64,000 nt of DNA from Caldilineaceae bacterium (GCA_026645575.1 JAPKMW010000050.1:1-64000), one strand, 5' to 3'; shown: positions 8,772 through 17,803, numbered from the stretch's first letter. Translations and numbers: made by a program. The notes: generated from the sequence alone by a model not told the origin.

Positions 8772-9456
8772 GATCGATCAACGCCTGCACACAGTCGGCG
8801 CCTTCGTTGCGGGCGTTGTTGACATAGGTGCTAACCGGGTAGGCAACCAAGCCATCATCAGCATAGGGGCGCAACAGGTGTTGTAACTGACTCAGCGCCT
8901 GGGGCGTCTCATCGCGCCCCGTTCCCAGCCACTGGGCATAATCTTCCGGTGCGACAATCACCGGCATCCGGTCATGCAGCGGCTCCATTAAAGTGTTGGC
9001 GGAAGTGGTCAAGAGAGTGCAACTCTCCAGCGCTGAGCCGTCGGCCCCTTCCCAATATTCCCAGAGACCGGCAATGGCAAAGGGCGCGCCGTCGGGGGTG
9101 GTAATGTAGAAGGGTTGTTTACCTTTGCCCTGTTTCTGCCACTCATAAAAACCGTTGGCCGGCACCAGACAGCGGCGACGCTTGAAGGCGGCGCGGAAAG
9201 CTGGTTTTTCTGTCACCGTTTCCGAACGGGCATTGATCATGCGCGCACCCATTGATGGATCTTTTGACCAGGAAGGCACCAGCCCCCAATAGGTCAATGC
9301 CCATTCACGCTCTGACTTTTGGGTGTTCATGCGCACCACAGCCACCGGTTGCGTCGGGGCAATGTTGTAGCGCGGCACAACCACCGGTTCCTGGGGCAAG
9401 TCAAAGAGTGACGCTAATTGATCGGGCGGGGCGGTGAGGGTGAAACGTCCACACAT
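8764..9456 (-). CDS. SRAP-domain (HMCES/YedK) DNA-protein crosslink protein
   Basis: SRAP proteins form a thiazolidine crosslink between Cys2 and abasic sites in single-stranded DNA, shielding them during replication. After removal of the initiator Met the protein must start with Cys, so I chose the ATG at 9456, giving MCGRFTLT, rather than a TTG two codons upstream; GAGAGG precedes it. Visible active-site elements are Cys2, NARSETV (about 75-81), FYEWQKQGKGK with its Glu, and PLHDRMPVIV with the conserved His. The length (230 residues) fits the bacterial family. It is followed by the overlapping HEAT-like gene. Confidence 0.93.
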   Translation of the reverse strand: MCGRFTLTAPPDQLASLFDLPQEPVVVPRYNIAPTQPVAVVRMNTQKSEREWALTYWGLVPSWSKDPSMGARMINARSETVTEKPAFRAAFKRRRCLVPANGFYEWQKQGKGKQPFYITTPDGAPFAIAGLWEYWEGADGSALESCTLLTTSANTLMEPLHDRMPVIVAPEDYAQWLGTGRDETPQALSQLQHLLRPYADDGLVAYPVSTYVNNARNEGADCVQALIDHG

Positions 9457-9481
9457 GGGCAACCTCTCTTTCTGTTAGACA

Positions 9482-9538
9482 GTCGGCAATGGTCATTCGT
9501 CATTGGTTATTAGATATTGGTGATTGCGCATTGCCGAC
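9482..9538. repeat. Palindrome with GGCAATGGTCATT-type arms
   Basis: GTCGGCAATG (9482-9491) pairs with CATTGCCGAC (9529-9538). The inside is made of ATTGG/ATTAGATATTGG-type short units, like the insert in the thrS leader. It lies just upstream of the SRAP gene. Confidence 0.65.
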
Positions 9539-9605
9539 AAAGAGACCGAACATCTGTGCTTATTTTACATCAAATAGCGTTATTGCGCAACCTGGGGTGC
9601 TATTC

Positions 9606-9634
9606 TTGGGTTGTGGCGCGGCTGGGATTAGAAT
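9606..9634 (+). promoter_or_regulatory. Candidate sigma-70 promoter of the SRPBCC gene
   Basis: TTGGGT (9606-9611) and TAGAAT (9629-9634) are separated by 17 bases, about 35 bases ahead of the SRPBCC start codon. Both boxes are imperfect, so this is a prediction only. Confidence 0.4.
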
Positions 9635-9669
9635 AGGGGCTTGTCAGCAAAAAAGCAGCGAGGCAGGGC

Positions 9670-10119
9670 ATGATTCACCCGACATTCCAAGTAAACGAAG
9701 AGATTTATATTCATGCGGCGCGTGAAGCGGTCTGGGCGCGCTGGATACGAGTGGGTGATTGGCCGCGCTGGCGAACAGATGTCAGCCAAGCCGATTGGGT
9801 CGCGGGGCAGCAGTGGCAGGAAGGCGCAAGCTTTGTGATGCAACCGGACGGCGCGGGTGCAGGGCAGCAGCGCTATCTCATTCGCATGGTCGTGCCGGCA
9901 GATACCACCGTCTGGGAAAACGGCAGTGGCGGCCAGGGGATGGTTTATAGCCTGCATCTAGTCGATCAGGTGGGCGGCTGCAAAGTGACCCTGCGTTGCA
10001 CCTTTCACGGCTGGGGTTCGCTCTTGAAACGGCTCAATAGGGCAGGGGAAACAGCCAGGCTACAGGCCATTCTGGCTGCGCTCAAAGTTGCCGTCGAACG
10101 GCCCGATTCACGCCGGTAG
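9670..10119 (+). CDS. SRPBCC (START/polyketide cyclase-like) family protein
   Basis: This 149-residue protein has the helix-grip fold pattern of the SRPBCC superfamily. It opens with FQVNEEIYIHAAREAVWARW, continues VGDWPRWRTDVSQADW, has a central beta region, and ends with a long helix LKRLNRAGETARLQAILAAL. Members bind hydrophobic ligands or act as cyclases, and sequence does not tell which ligand. AGGCAGGG precedes the ATG at 9670. It is a single gene between the divergent SRAP gene and a repeat-rich gap. Confidence 0.75.
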   Translation: MIHPTFQVNEEIYIHAAREAVWARWIRVGDWPRWRTDVSQADWVAGQQWQEGASFVMQPDGAGAGQQRYLIRMVVPADTTVWENGSGGQGMVYSLHLVDQVGGCKVTLRCTFHGWGSLLKRLNRAGETARLQAILAALKVAVERPDSRR

Positions 10120-10122
10120 CGC

Positions 10123-10165
10123 GGTTGGTTCGTTGGTTTCGACAGGCTCAACCAACGAACCAACC
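10123..10165. repeat. Hairpin of TTGG/CCAA units
   Basis: GGTTGGTTCGTTGGT (10123-10137) pairs perfectly with ACCAACGAACCAACC (10151-10165) around the loop TTCGACAGGCTCA. It directly follows the SRPBCC stop and could serve as a terminator, although no T-run follows. The loop carries the same core as the hsdM inserts. Confidence 0.75.
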
Positions 10166-10171
10166 AACCAC

Positions 10172-10438
10172 CTAACTAATCAATTCCCCACCCGCCAGGG
10201 CGCGGATAAAGCGCGCTTTGTCAAAGCCAACGGAGATGCGGGTTTGGGTGTTCACCGCGGCCAGCGCGCCCCAATCACCTTTTTGGCAGTAAATTTCCAC
10301 CACTTGAAAAAGGCAGACCTGTTCATCCAACGCACAAGCGGCGGTCACTGCGCTAAAGAGTACAGGGAGCCAAACACTACAACGGATTTCGGAAGCAACA
10401 AATGCTTGCTGGCGTACCGGAAACAGATGGAATAGCAA
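10172..10438 (-). pseudogene. Orphan reading frame, probably a gene remnant
   Basis: An 88-codon open frame has no recognisable domain. Its first 20 or so codons lie inside the inverted-repeat element at 10373-10515, so the apparent start (MLFHLFPVRQ) comes from the element rather than from a gene. The remainder (VEIYCQKGDWGALAAVNTQ) could be the C-terminal tail of a helical protein cut by the insertion. It may also be non-coding. Confidence 0.3.
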
Positions 10439-10515
10439 GCGTTATAAGACATTTTCTTCGTAACAATGCCATGCAGCCCTGAAAATCCGCTGCTTCCGAA
10501 ATCCGTTGTAGTGTT
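10373..10515. mobile_element. MITE-like element with perfect 25-bp terminal inverted repeats
   Basis: The ends at 10373-10397 and 10491-10515 are exact inverted repeats over 25 bases (starting AACACTACAACGGATTTC). The element is 143 bases long and carries no gene. Internal GCTTGCT and AGCAAGC form a second, inner stem. I cannot see a convincing target duplication at the edges. The structure matches a miniature inverted-repeat element moved by a transposase located elsewhere; a large structured RNA hairpin is the alternative. Confidence 0.7.
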
Positions 10516-10565
10516 GTACCTTACCTTGATTGCCTAGCTTGCGGCCCCTGGGTGACCAACCGCAC

Positions 10566-13145
10566 CTAGGATGACAATAACCGCAATTCCCGCGCCAAAA
10601 CAATCGCTTGGGTACGACTACGCACGCCCAGTTTGCCGTAAATGGCGGCGGTGTAGGATTTGACCGTGCCGACGGTCAACACCAGTTGGTCGGCAATGGC
10701 CTGGTTAGAATGCCCCTGGGCGATCAAGGCCAGCACCTCTAATTCACGGGGCGTCAGCGGCTCGATCAAGGGTTGGGCCGGAGTTGGCGCCGAGGGGCGG
10801 GCTGGCGCTGGGACATCGGCGGTTGGTAGCGACAGGGCCGTGATCTGGCGTTGCAATTGCTGAATCAAACTCACAACATCCTGACCCGCCTCCTGCTCTT
10901 GCCCTTTCCCCATCAAGTTGTGGAGGCGGAGAATTTGTTCGGCGCGTAGGCGTAGATCAGCGGTGCCGGCTTGATTGGTCAACACAGCAACCAGGGCGCG
11001 TCGTCCCAGCGCCTGTTCATTCAGTGCCAGCAGCCACTCACCCACACCGACAAGCACAACGCTGGCATAGGTCGCCAGCCGCTCAGTGGCGACAATGGCC
11101 AGGGCGCGCAAAAAGTAATCACGCGCCTGTTCGTGAAGCTGTTGGGCCGCGGCTACCTCGGCTAGACCGGCCAGCGTGCGGGCAATCCCTTTTTGGTCGC
11201 CGGTCTTTTCATAGATTTGCAACGCTTCTTGAAAGAGGTGATCGGCGGTACGCCCGTCGCCGCGGCGGCGCTCATTTTCGCCATGCAACATACGCGCCAT
11301 CGCCATGCCCTGGCGATGACTGGTTTCCTGACGCAAGGTGTAGCCGTCGGCAAAGTGACGGGCCGCGGCGTCAAAGTTGCCTTCCACCATTGCCACTTTG
11401 CCCAATTCATTGTAGACCGAGGCCAACAACCAACGGTCGTCCAGCGGTTCGACAACGTTGAAAGCCTGGGTGGCATGGCGGTGGGTGGCGACATAGTCCC
11501 CCAGTGCATAGTAGGCGCCGGAGAGCATGACATGGGCATAACCGAGGTTGTAAGCGTTCGCTTCGGCTTCGGCATGGCGAAGCCCTTCCTCACCATAGTC
11601 GCGGGCGCCGATAAAGTCGCTGCGCATCCAGGCAATGATACTGAGCGACAGCACCGGATCGGTCAGCAACCCTTGGCGATGGGGAAAGCCGCCCTGTTGG
11701 TACAGATCGCGACTTTCCTGCAAACTACGCTGGGCCTGCGCAAGCCGACCTAGCAGCAACAACGCATGGCCGCGCACCGCCAACAGGTAGGCTAACAAGG
11801 GCAAGGCTTGCGCGGTAGTTGATGCTGAACGGGCTTGATCAATGACCGGTGCAAAGAGGTCGATTAACTCCTGGTAGCGACTTTGGGCATTGAGGAATGC
11901 CGTCAACGGTTGCGCCATCTGCGCCAACGGCTCCCAGGCACTGCTTTGTACGGCCCAAAGCCAGGCGGCGTTGATGTTATCCCACTCGGCGCGTAGCTCT
12001 TGCACCGCCGAATGTTGTGGTTGGCGAAAGGCCACTTCGTCTGGTCGATTGCAGAATTGGCGATAGTAGTCGCAATGAGCTGCCTGCAAGCCCTGCATTT
12101 CCACCGGATCGGCGGCGAGACGGTTCCAACTGTATTGTCGCACCAGCCCGTGCAGGTAGTAACGCCCATCCGCTTCTAGACGGATGAGTGATTTATCGAC
12201 CAGTTTGGCGAGAAGCAGCAAGGTAGCGCCTGTCACCTGTTCTGCCGCATGACGCCGAAAGCCGCCACGAAAAATACTGAGCCGGCAGAAGATCGCCTGT
12301 TCCACCGTGCTTAACAACGACCAGGATTGGGCGAAGACCGCCTGCATATTGCGATGGCGCGCCGGTAAGTCACGCAAGTTAGTCGTGAGAAAGTCGAGGT
12401 TCTGCTGAATTTCGGTGGCGATTTCGGCGCAGGTGAGCGTACGCGCCCAGGAGGCGGCCAACTCCAAGGCTAACGGTGCGCCTTCCACCAACTGACAGAT
12501 GAGGTTAACCTGCTCCCGTTCGTTTGCCAGGACAAAATCGCGGCGAATGCGGGCAACACGGCTGGCAAAAAATTGCACGGCATCGCTCTCTGTCGCGTCG
12601 GCATCATCGACAGCAACGGTTAATGCGTATGACCAGGTCAACCCCTGGACGGCAAAAAGCCATTCATCCTGTAAGTTCAGCACCTCGCGCGAAGTGATCA
12701 TGATTTTCAGGTTGGTGGTCTGCGCCAGCAGGTCACTGATCACCAGGGAGCCGCTTTCGACCAGTTGCTCAAAGTTGTCCAGCACCAAGAGGATGGATCG
12801 ATTACGCAGATGCTCGTGGAGCCAGCTTGGGGCATCACCATGGGTGGGCTGCGCCAACCCTAAGGCATTGATCAAGGTGGACAGCAGCGCGGAAGCCGTG
12901 TATACTTCATCCAGCGCCACAAAGCAGCCGCCATCGGCAAAGCGGGGCAAGGCGGCCAGCCCACTCTCAATCGCCAAGCTGGTTTTGCCCACGCCCCCCG
13001 GCCCCACCAGGGTTAAGAGACGACAGGCTGGGTTTTGCAAAAGCTCAGCCAGGGCGCGCAACTCGCTACGCCGCCCGACGAAAGAGGTAGATCGATTCGG
13101 GAAATTGGGCGCTGTGGCTATCCGGGCAACCGTTGTTGAAGTCAT
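10566..13145 (-). CDS. LuxR-family NB-ARC/TPR transcriptional regulator
   Basis: This is a large STAND-type regulator (859 residues from the ATG at 13145). An ATPase domain has P-loop GPGGVGKTSLA (about 48-58), Walker B ILLVLDNFEQLV and the downstream MITSRE sensor. A winged segment and then TPR-like helical repeats span about 350-760. The C-terminal LuxR HTH reads LTPRELEVLALIAQGHSNQA with TVKSYTAAIYGKLGVRSRTQ. Such proteins bind a ligand or partner with their TPRs and activate transcription when ATP-bound. The start is uncertain because a TTG at 13184 is also in frame and neither has a strong ribosome site. It is divergent from the oxidoreductase-phosphotransferase pair with a 64-base gap, so control of that pair is plausible. 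Confidence 0.9.
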   Translation of the reverse strand: MTSTTVARIATAPNFPNRSTSFVGRRSELRALAELLQNPACRLLTLVGPGGVGKTSLAIESGLAALPRFADGGCFVALDEVYTASALLSTLINALGLAQPTHGDAPSWLHEHLRNRSILLVLDNFEQLVESGSLVISDLLAQTTNLKIMITSREVLNLQDEWLFAVQGLTWSYALTVAVDDADATESDAVQFFASRVARIRRDFVLANEREQVNLICQLVEGAPLALELAASWARTLTCAEIATEIQQNLDFLTTNLRDLPARHRNMQAVFAQSWSLLSTVEQAIFCRLSIFRGGFRRHAAEQVTGATLLLLAKLVDKSLIRLEADGRYYLHGLVRQYSWNRLAADPVEMQGLQAAHCDYYRQFCNRPDEVAFRQPQHSAVQELRAEWDNINAAWLWAVQSSAWEPLAQMAQPLTAFLNAQSRYQELIDLFAPVIDQARSASTTAQALPLLAYLLAVRGHALLLLGRLAQAQRSLQESRDLYQQGGFPHRQGLLTDPVLSLSIIAWMRSDFIGARDYGEEGLRHAEAEANAYNLGYAHVMLSGAYYALGDYVATHRHATQAFNVVEPLDDRWLLASVYNELGKVAMVEGNFDAAARHFADGYTLRQETSHRQGMAMARMLHGENERRRGDGRTADHLFQEALQIYEKTGDQKGIARTLAGLAEVAAAQQLHEQARDYFLRALAIVATERLATYASVVLVGVGEWLLALNEQALGRRALVAVLTNQAGTADLRLRAEQILRLHNLMGKGQEQEAGQDVVSLIQQLQRQITALSLPTADVPAPARPSAPTPAQPLIEPLTPRELEVLALIAQGHSNQAIADQLVLTVGTVKSYTAAIYGKLGVRSRTQAIVLARELRLLSS

Positions 13146-13209
13146 AAGCGTATTGTAGTGAACTTTTGCCACTGTTACAAACAAGAAAAAAGAGTAAGGG
13201 GTTTATCAT

Positions 13210-14355
13210 ATGACTTACTTGCGTGCATTAATTCTCGGCGCCGGTTATGCCGGCGAAGGTCACACCCTGGCCTTGCGTCGGGCCGGGGTGGATGTGGTCG
13301 GCATGGCGAGTCGCACCGCCAGCAGTTGCCAGGAGACGGCGCAACGGCTAGCCATTCCCCATGCCGGCACAGATTGGCGCGCGCTGTTAACCGAGTTAAA
13401 ACCGGAAATTGTCGCTGTCGCCACGCCAGGGAATACGCACCTGGAAATGGCGTCCGTTGCATTGAACGCCGGTTGCCATGTTTACTGTGACAAACCCTTA
13501 GCGCTCACTGCCCCAGAGGCGCGCCAACTTTATCAGCTCGCCAAGGCCAACGGCGTCAAGACTGCGTATGCCGCCAGTTATCGGTATCAACCGCAAACGC
13601 TCTACGCCCGTCAACTGGTGCAGCAAGGGGTGCTGGGCGCCATCTATGAAGTCGAATGCGTCTCGCACTACAACTGGCCCAAGCTCATGCCCTTTGGCTG
13701 GCCCCATCGCCTCGATCTAGGCGGCGGACGGCTCAACAACAACTTTACCCATAAACTGGCGATTGTCCAAACTATGGTTGGCGGCGAAATTCTGACGGCG
13801 ATGGGGGAGACGCGCAATGACCTCCGGCGTGTCCCGGTGGCGAACAAGGTTCATGATTTTCGCGATTACTTCAAGCAGGTGTTAACGCCAGAAGAGGCAG
13901 CCAAGGGAGAATGGGCCGACGTCGATAGCGATTGGTCGTATACTGTACTAGTGCGCCTGGGAGAGCGGGGGGCGCCCCTTGACCAAGCGGTCTCGGCCAC
14001 CTTCCGCCACTCGGCGCTCAATTTCGGTAAAAATGCCGATTATGTCGCCGTGTATGGCGAGCAGGGGGTGCTACACATTGAAGGCGCCTACACCCAAGGC
14101 GCCATGCACCTGCGCACTGGTGAGACCTGGGAAGAATTGACCATCCCGGCAGAAATCCATGCCGCGTTGCCGCCGGAGCCAGATCACTCACAACGCAACT
14201 GGGATCAACTGGCACGGGAATTTGTGGCCGATATTCGCGGCGAAGGGTACAGCGGTTATCCAACCTTCCGTGATGGCTGGATGCACCAACAGGTGATCGA
14301 CAGCGTGCGCAGAGGACAGGGCTGGACGACGATTACCGGGGAACTGACCGCATGA
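13210..14355 (+). CDS. Gfo/Idh/MocA-family oxidoreductase
   Basis: This 381-residue NAD(P)-dependent oxidoreductase has an N-terminal Rossmann fold (LILGAGYAGEGHTLALRRAG, about 6-25) and the family motif CDKPLALT (about 98-105, equivalent to EKP), whose Lys is catalytic. The C-terminal alpha/beta domain follows. Family members oxidise or reduce sugars and cyclitols; the substrate cannot be read here. AAGGGG lies about 8 bases before the ATG at 13210. Its stop overlaps the start of the next gene by 4 bases (ATGA), showing a two-gene operon with a putative kinase, so a small-molecule or sugar pathway is likely. Confidence 0.88.
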   Translation: MTYLRALILGAGYAGEGHTLALRRAGVDVVGMASRTASSCQETAQRLAIPHAGTDWRALLTELKPEIVAVATPGNTHLEMASVALNAGCHVYCDKPLALTAPEARQLYQLAKANGVKTAYAASYRYQPQTLYARQLVQQGVLGAIYEVECVSHYNWPKLMPFGWPHRLDLGGGRLNNNFTHKLAIVQTMVGGEILTAMGETRNDLRRVPVANKVHDFRDYFKQVLTPEEAAKGEWADVDSDWSYTVLVRLGERGAPLDQAVSATFRHSALNFGKNADYVAVYGEQGVLHIEGAYTQGAMHLRTGETWEELTIPAEIHAALPPEPDHSQRNWDQLAREFVADIRGEGYSGYPTFRDGWMHQQVIDSVRRGQGWTTITGELTA

Positions 14356-15362
14356 AACCACTGCAACCAACCATGCTGTGGGAATCTACTGATCCACAAG
14401 TTGCGCTGACGAAGCGTTTCCAGTTCGCCACCACCGAAGCCGCACAGCAGTGGTTATCAGCAACAATGGCCCACACCTATGGCATCACCGTAACAGTGGT
14501 TGACCGTCTGGTGATGAGTTCCTACAACCTCATTGCTTGGCTGACGACAACCGCGGGGCCGCTTTTAGCCAAGTGCTGTGCATTTACAGCGGCACACCAG
14601 CGTTTGCAGGACAGCGGCGAGCTTGTCCACTGGCTGGGGCAGGCTGGGTTGCCGGTATCACCGCCATTAGTGGCGACCACAGGCGCGGTGCAGAATCGTT
14701 GCGATCATCTATCTGTCAGCGTGCAACGAATAATCGCTGGCGACCTACTGGATCCGACGCATGCGGAGCAAGCTCATAATGCCGGTGTAACCTTGGCCCG
14801 GCTTCATCAAGCGCTGGCAAGCTATCCACAGGCGGCACGATTTGCGCCCCCCATGCCGCTTCCGGCTTTGCCCACCGCTGTTGCAGAGCAGGTTACCCAG
14901 AAAATAGCCGCGCTCACTGATCCGGCTCTGGTTGACGGTAGCAGGCGTTTGCTGCAACAGATCCCACGGCTTGATACCACCCCGTTGTCACCGCAACTCG
15001 TCCATGGTGACTACCGGGCGGCAAACGTGCTTTGGCAGGTGGACAGCATTGCGGCAGTGTTGGATTTTGAGGAAGTGCGCTGGGGCTATCGGGTCAATGA
15101 TCTGGCGTGGGCGACAGTCCATCTGGGTACGCGCTATCATGATTGGGGGCCAATGGCGCGCACAGTCCATCAGACCTTTTTGCGCGGCTATACAGCAATC
15201 GAGCCGTTGACGGTGGCGGAAGCGGCGTGGCTACCGCTTTTACTCACCTGGCACACGATCAACCTGACCAACGCAGCAACCGGTCGCCCGGCGCAAGCCG
15301 TCGGTATGGAGGCAATGACGTTTTATCTCGACCGCATCAATGCCGATGACGCTTTGCCGTAA
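14352..15362 (+). CDS. Phosphotransferase of the APH/choline kinase-like superfamily
   Basis: This 336-residue protein has the protein-kinase-like aminoglycoside phosphotransferase fold. The catalytic loop is LVHGDYRAANVLWQ (about 216-229), with the Brenner Asp and Asn, and the metal-binding motif is VLDFEEVRWG (about 236-245). The N-lobe (LIAWLTTTAGPLLAKCCAF) holds the likely ATP-binding Lys. The natural substrate could be a sugar, amino acid or choline-like alcohol; resistance activity should not be assumed. The 4-base overlap with the upstream oxidoreductase couples their translation. Confidence 0.83.
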   Translation: MKPLQPTMLWESTDPQVALTKRFQFATTEAAQQWLSATMAHTYGITVTVVDRLVMSSYNLIAWLTTTAGPLLAKCCAFTAAHQRLQDSGELVHWLGQAGLPVSPPLVATTGAVQNRCDHLSVSVQRIIAGDLLDPTHAEQAHNAGVTLARLHQALASYPQAARFAPPMPLPALPTAVAEQVTQKIAALTDPALVDGSRRLLQQIPRLDTTPLSPQLVHGDYRAANVLWQVDSIAAVLDFEEVRWGYRVNDLAWATVHLGTRYHDWGPMARTVHQTFLRGYTAIEPLTVAEAAWLPLLLTWHTINLTNAATGRPAQAVGMEAMTFYLDRINADDALP

Positions 15363-15414
15363 ATGATAAACGTTATCAAACCGGTCGAGTATCTGATAAC
15401 CGGAGGATTAGTAG

Positions 15415-15775
15415 CTAATCCTCCTCGGCGGCGGGCGGCAACTGATCGGCAAATTCTGGTAACGATTGACTGGTCAAGGCCAGATCCATACATTGTTCAG
15501 TTTGTTCAAAGGTTAGGGTGTGCAGGCGGCTTTGCAACGGCGCTTGCACTTCGCCAAAGCGATGGGTTAGCAAACGCAATAGTAAGCGAATAGCCATTTC
15601 ACGTCCTTCTTCACGCCCTTCATCGCGTCCTTCTTCACGCCCTTTGTCCAACGCAAGGCGCTCAACGCTTGTTACATAGTCCATATGTCGTTCGGCCTCC
15701 ATCTGTTCTACTTGGGCTATCCACGCTTTTTCCAGATCAGCCGGTAGCCGCATCATCCAATCGATAAAGTGGCCC
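15415..15775 (-). pseudogene. C-terminal remnant of an Rpn/PD-(D/E)XK transposase-like nuclease
   Basis: Only the tail of this family is present. The translated stretch begins HFIDWMMRLPADLEKAW and continues with a charged coiled segment, GREEGRDEGREEGREMAIR, and LLLRLLTHRFGEV. This pattern is typical of the C-terminal part of Rpn/DUF4351-type nuclease-like proteins. The frame has coding character right up to base 15775, where the palindrome 15776-15825 starts, and the nuclease domain is missing. The first in-frame ATG is at 15756. I regard it as a truncated gene rather than a functional short protein. Confidence 0.7.
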
Positions 15776-15825
15776 GTAGTAAAGGCTTTAGCCTTCGGCG
15801 GGCCGAAGGCTAAAACCTTTACTAC
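15776..15825. repeat. Palindrome at the truncation point of the nuclease remnant
   Basis: Arms 15776-15799 and 15802-15825 (24 bases, beginning GTAGTAAAGG and ending CTTCGGC) pair at 23 positions with only two bases between them. It sits exactly where the coding pattern of the remnant stops and just downstream of thrS, for which it may also act as terminator. Confidence 0.85.
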
Positions 15826-15841
15826 TAGCTTTTACAGAACA

Positions 15842-17680
15842 CTACATTGGCCGCATTTCTGTGATTGCGTTCTGGGCCAACGCCACAAAGGCATCGATCG
15901 CCATCGCACCAAGATCTTCCTCTGTGCGCAGACGTACTGCCACCTGTCCATTCGCCATCTCGCGGTTGCCGATGACCAGCATGTACGGCACCTTCTGTAC
16001 TTGGGCATCACGAATCTTGGCGGTCATCCGCTTGTCCGTATCATCAACTTCCACGCGCAAGCCGGCTTTGCGCAACTGGCGAGCGATCTCCTGCCCGTAG
16101 CCCAGGTGATGATCCGTGATCGGAATGATGCGCGCCTGCACCGGCGCCAACCAGACCGGTAAGGCGCCGGCGGTGTGTTCAATCAGGATGCCGATAAAAC
16201 GCTCCATCGAGCCATAGATCACGCGGTGGATGACCACAGGGGTCTTTTCACTGCCGTCGCGATCCACATAGACACAGCCAAAGCGGCGTGGCAATTGGAA
16301 ATCCAGTTGGATCGTTCCCATCTGCCACTGGCGCCCCAGCGCGTCTTCCATGAGAATGTCCACTTTGGGGCCATAGAAAGCGCCGTCGCCTTCGGCCACC
16401 AGGTAGTTGCCCGGCCCGGTGTGTGCATCCAGGATACGCCGCAGTTCGGCTTCGGCTTTTTCCCAGGTCGCCAGATCGCCCACATAACTCTCCGGGCGTG
16501 TGCCCAGACGTAGTTTATAGGTCAAGCCAAAGATGTGATAGAAGCGATCGGCCAGCGCAAAGATATGCTCATACTCAGCGCCGATCTGCTCCTCGGTCAC
16601 AAAGAGATGGGCGTCGTCCTGCTGAAACTTTTGTACCCGCAACAGGCCATGCAACGTTCCCGACAACTCCATACGATGCAGGATGTCGCAATCGGAAAGA
16701 CGCAGGGGCAACTCACGGTAGCTACGCACTTTCAGGTTGTAGACCACCATGGCGTTGGGGCAGTTCATGGGTTTCAGCCCGTAGGTTGTCTGTTCATCGA
16801 CCGGCATGATGAACATGTTCTCTTTGTAATGCTCCCAGTGCCCGGAAATTTCGTAGAGCTTGCGTTCGTTGAGCAAGGGCGACGCGATCTCCTGGTAGCC
16901 ATGTTCTTCATGCACCTGGCGCCAGAAGGCGAGCAATTCATTGAGTACCTTCAGCCCTTTGGGCAGCCAGTAGGGCATCCCCGGCGCGGTGGCGTCGAAA
17001 TGGAAGAGTTCCAACTGCTTGCCAAGCCGCCGATGATCGCGCTTCTCCGCCTCTTCCAGGCGCCACAGGTATTGATCCAACTCTTCTTTGGAACGCCAGG
17101 CTGTGCCATAGATGCGGGTCAGCATGGGGTTCTTTTCATCCCCGCGCCAATACGCGCCGGCCACTTTGGTCAGCTTGATGGCGGCGGGGTCAATGTCGCC
17201 CGTCGCCGTCACATGGGGGCCGCGGCAGAGATCGACAAAGGTATCCTGCTGGTAGACGGTGATGACCGGTGCGTTGCCATCGTCCAGCGGGTTGCCATAC
17301 TCATCTTGTTGGCCCTGTAACAGACCAGCAAGCAAGTCCAGTTTGTACGGCTGCTCGGCAAAGATGGATCGCGCCTCTTCGGCAGCGACTGCACGCACCG
17401 TGAAGGGGTGATTCTCCTTGATGATGGCGCGCATTCGCTCCGTTAACCAGGCCAAATCTTCCTCAGTCGGTGAACGGGGCAGGTCAAAATCATAGTAGAA
17501 TCCGTCTTCGATCGGTGGACCGATGGCTAATGCCGCCCCAGGAAACCATTCCAGCACAGCTTGCGCCAGAATGTGGGCCGTCGAGTGGCGAATGCGGTAG
17601 AGTTGCGGGTCGTAACCGCTGGGAATGTGAGCCACGGCTGCCACAGGACTCTCTACCCCTGTGGGTTGTTGTACACGCAT
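15842..17680 (-). CDS. thrS: Threonyl-tRNA synthetase
   Basis: ThrRS charges tRNA-Thr and edits mischarged Ser. The 612-residue protein has the editing domain with HSTAH (about 33-37) and DLCRGPHV. The class II catalytic core shows the zinc-ligand Cys in LKPMNCPNA, motif 2 with SGTLHGLLRVQKF and QQDDAHLF, and motif 3 GSMERFIGILIEH. A C-terminal anticodon-binding domain follows (PYMLVIGNREM). The N-terminal TGS domain of many ThrRS is absent, and the AAAGGAGG just before the ATG at 17680 shows that this is the true start. Expression is controlled by the T-box leader upstream. Confidence 0.97.
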   Translation of the reverse strand: MRVQQPTGVESPVAAVAHIPSGYDPQLYRIRHSTAHILAQAVLEWFPGAALAIGPPIEDGFYYDFDLPRSPTEEDLAWLTERMRAIIKENHPFTVRAVAAEEARSIFAEQPYKLDLLAGLLQGQQDEYGNPLDDGNAPVITVYQQDTFVDLCRGPHVTATGDIDPAAIKLTKVAGAYWRGDEKNPMLTRIYGTAWRSKEELDQYLWRLEEAEKRDHRRLGKQLELFHFDATAPGMPYWLPKGLKVLNELLAFWRQVHEEHGYQEIASPLLNERKLYEISGHWEHYKENMFIMPVDEQTTYGLKPMNCPNAMVVYNLKVRSYRELPLRLSDCDILHRMELSGTLHGLLRVQKFQQDDAHLFVTEEQIGAEYEHIFALADRFYHIFGLTYKLRLGTRPESYVGDLATWEKAEAELRRILDAHTGPGNYLVAEGDGAFYGPKVDILMEDALGRQWQMGTIQLDFQLPRRFGCVYVDRDGSEKTPVVIHRVIYGSMERFIGILIEHTAGALPVWLAPVQARIIPITDHHLGYGQEIARQLRKAGLRVEVDDTDKRMTAKIRDAQVQKVPYMLVIGNREMANGQVAVRLRTEEDLGAMAIDAFVALAQNAITEMRPM

Positions 17681-17713
17681 AGTGTACCTCCTTTTGTAGA
17701 ACCAGCTTAGCTA

Positions 17714-17803
17714 GTCTGGTAGTCCAGAGTCGTCTAGTCCAGAGTCGAATAGTCTATGACTACGGACTTTGGACTTTGGACTACGGACTCTGGACTACCA
17801 GAG
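17714..17803. repeat. Palindrome with arms of tandem AGTCCAGAGTC units
   Basis: CTGGTAGTCCAGAGTC (17716-17731) pairs perfectly with GACTCTGGACTACCAG (17786-17801). Both arms extend inward as further copies of (T)AGTCCAGAGTC / GGACTTTGGACT. It lies between the thrS ribosome binding site and the T-box terminator, inside the thrS leader transcript. Confidence 0.85.

Noticed and set aside
14352..15362. Antibiotic-resistance aminoglycoside phosphotransferase
   Set aside because: Only the broad kinase fold is supported; the operon with an oxidoreductase fits small-molecule metabolism better.
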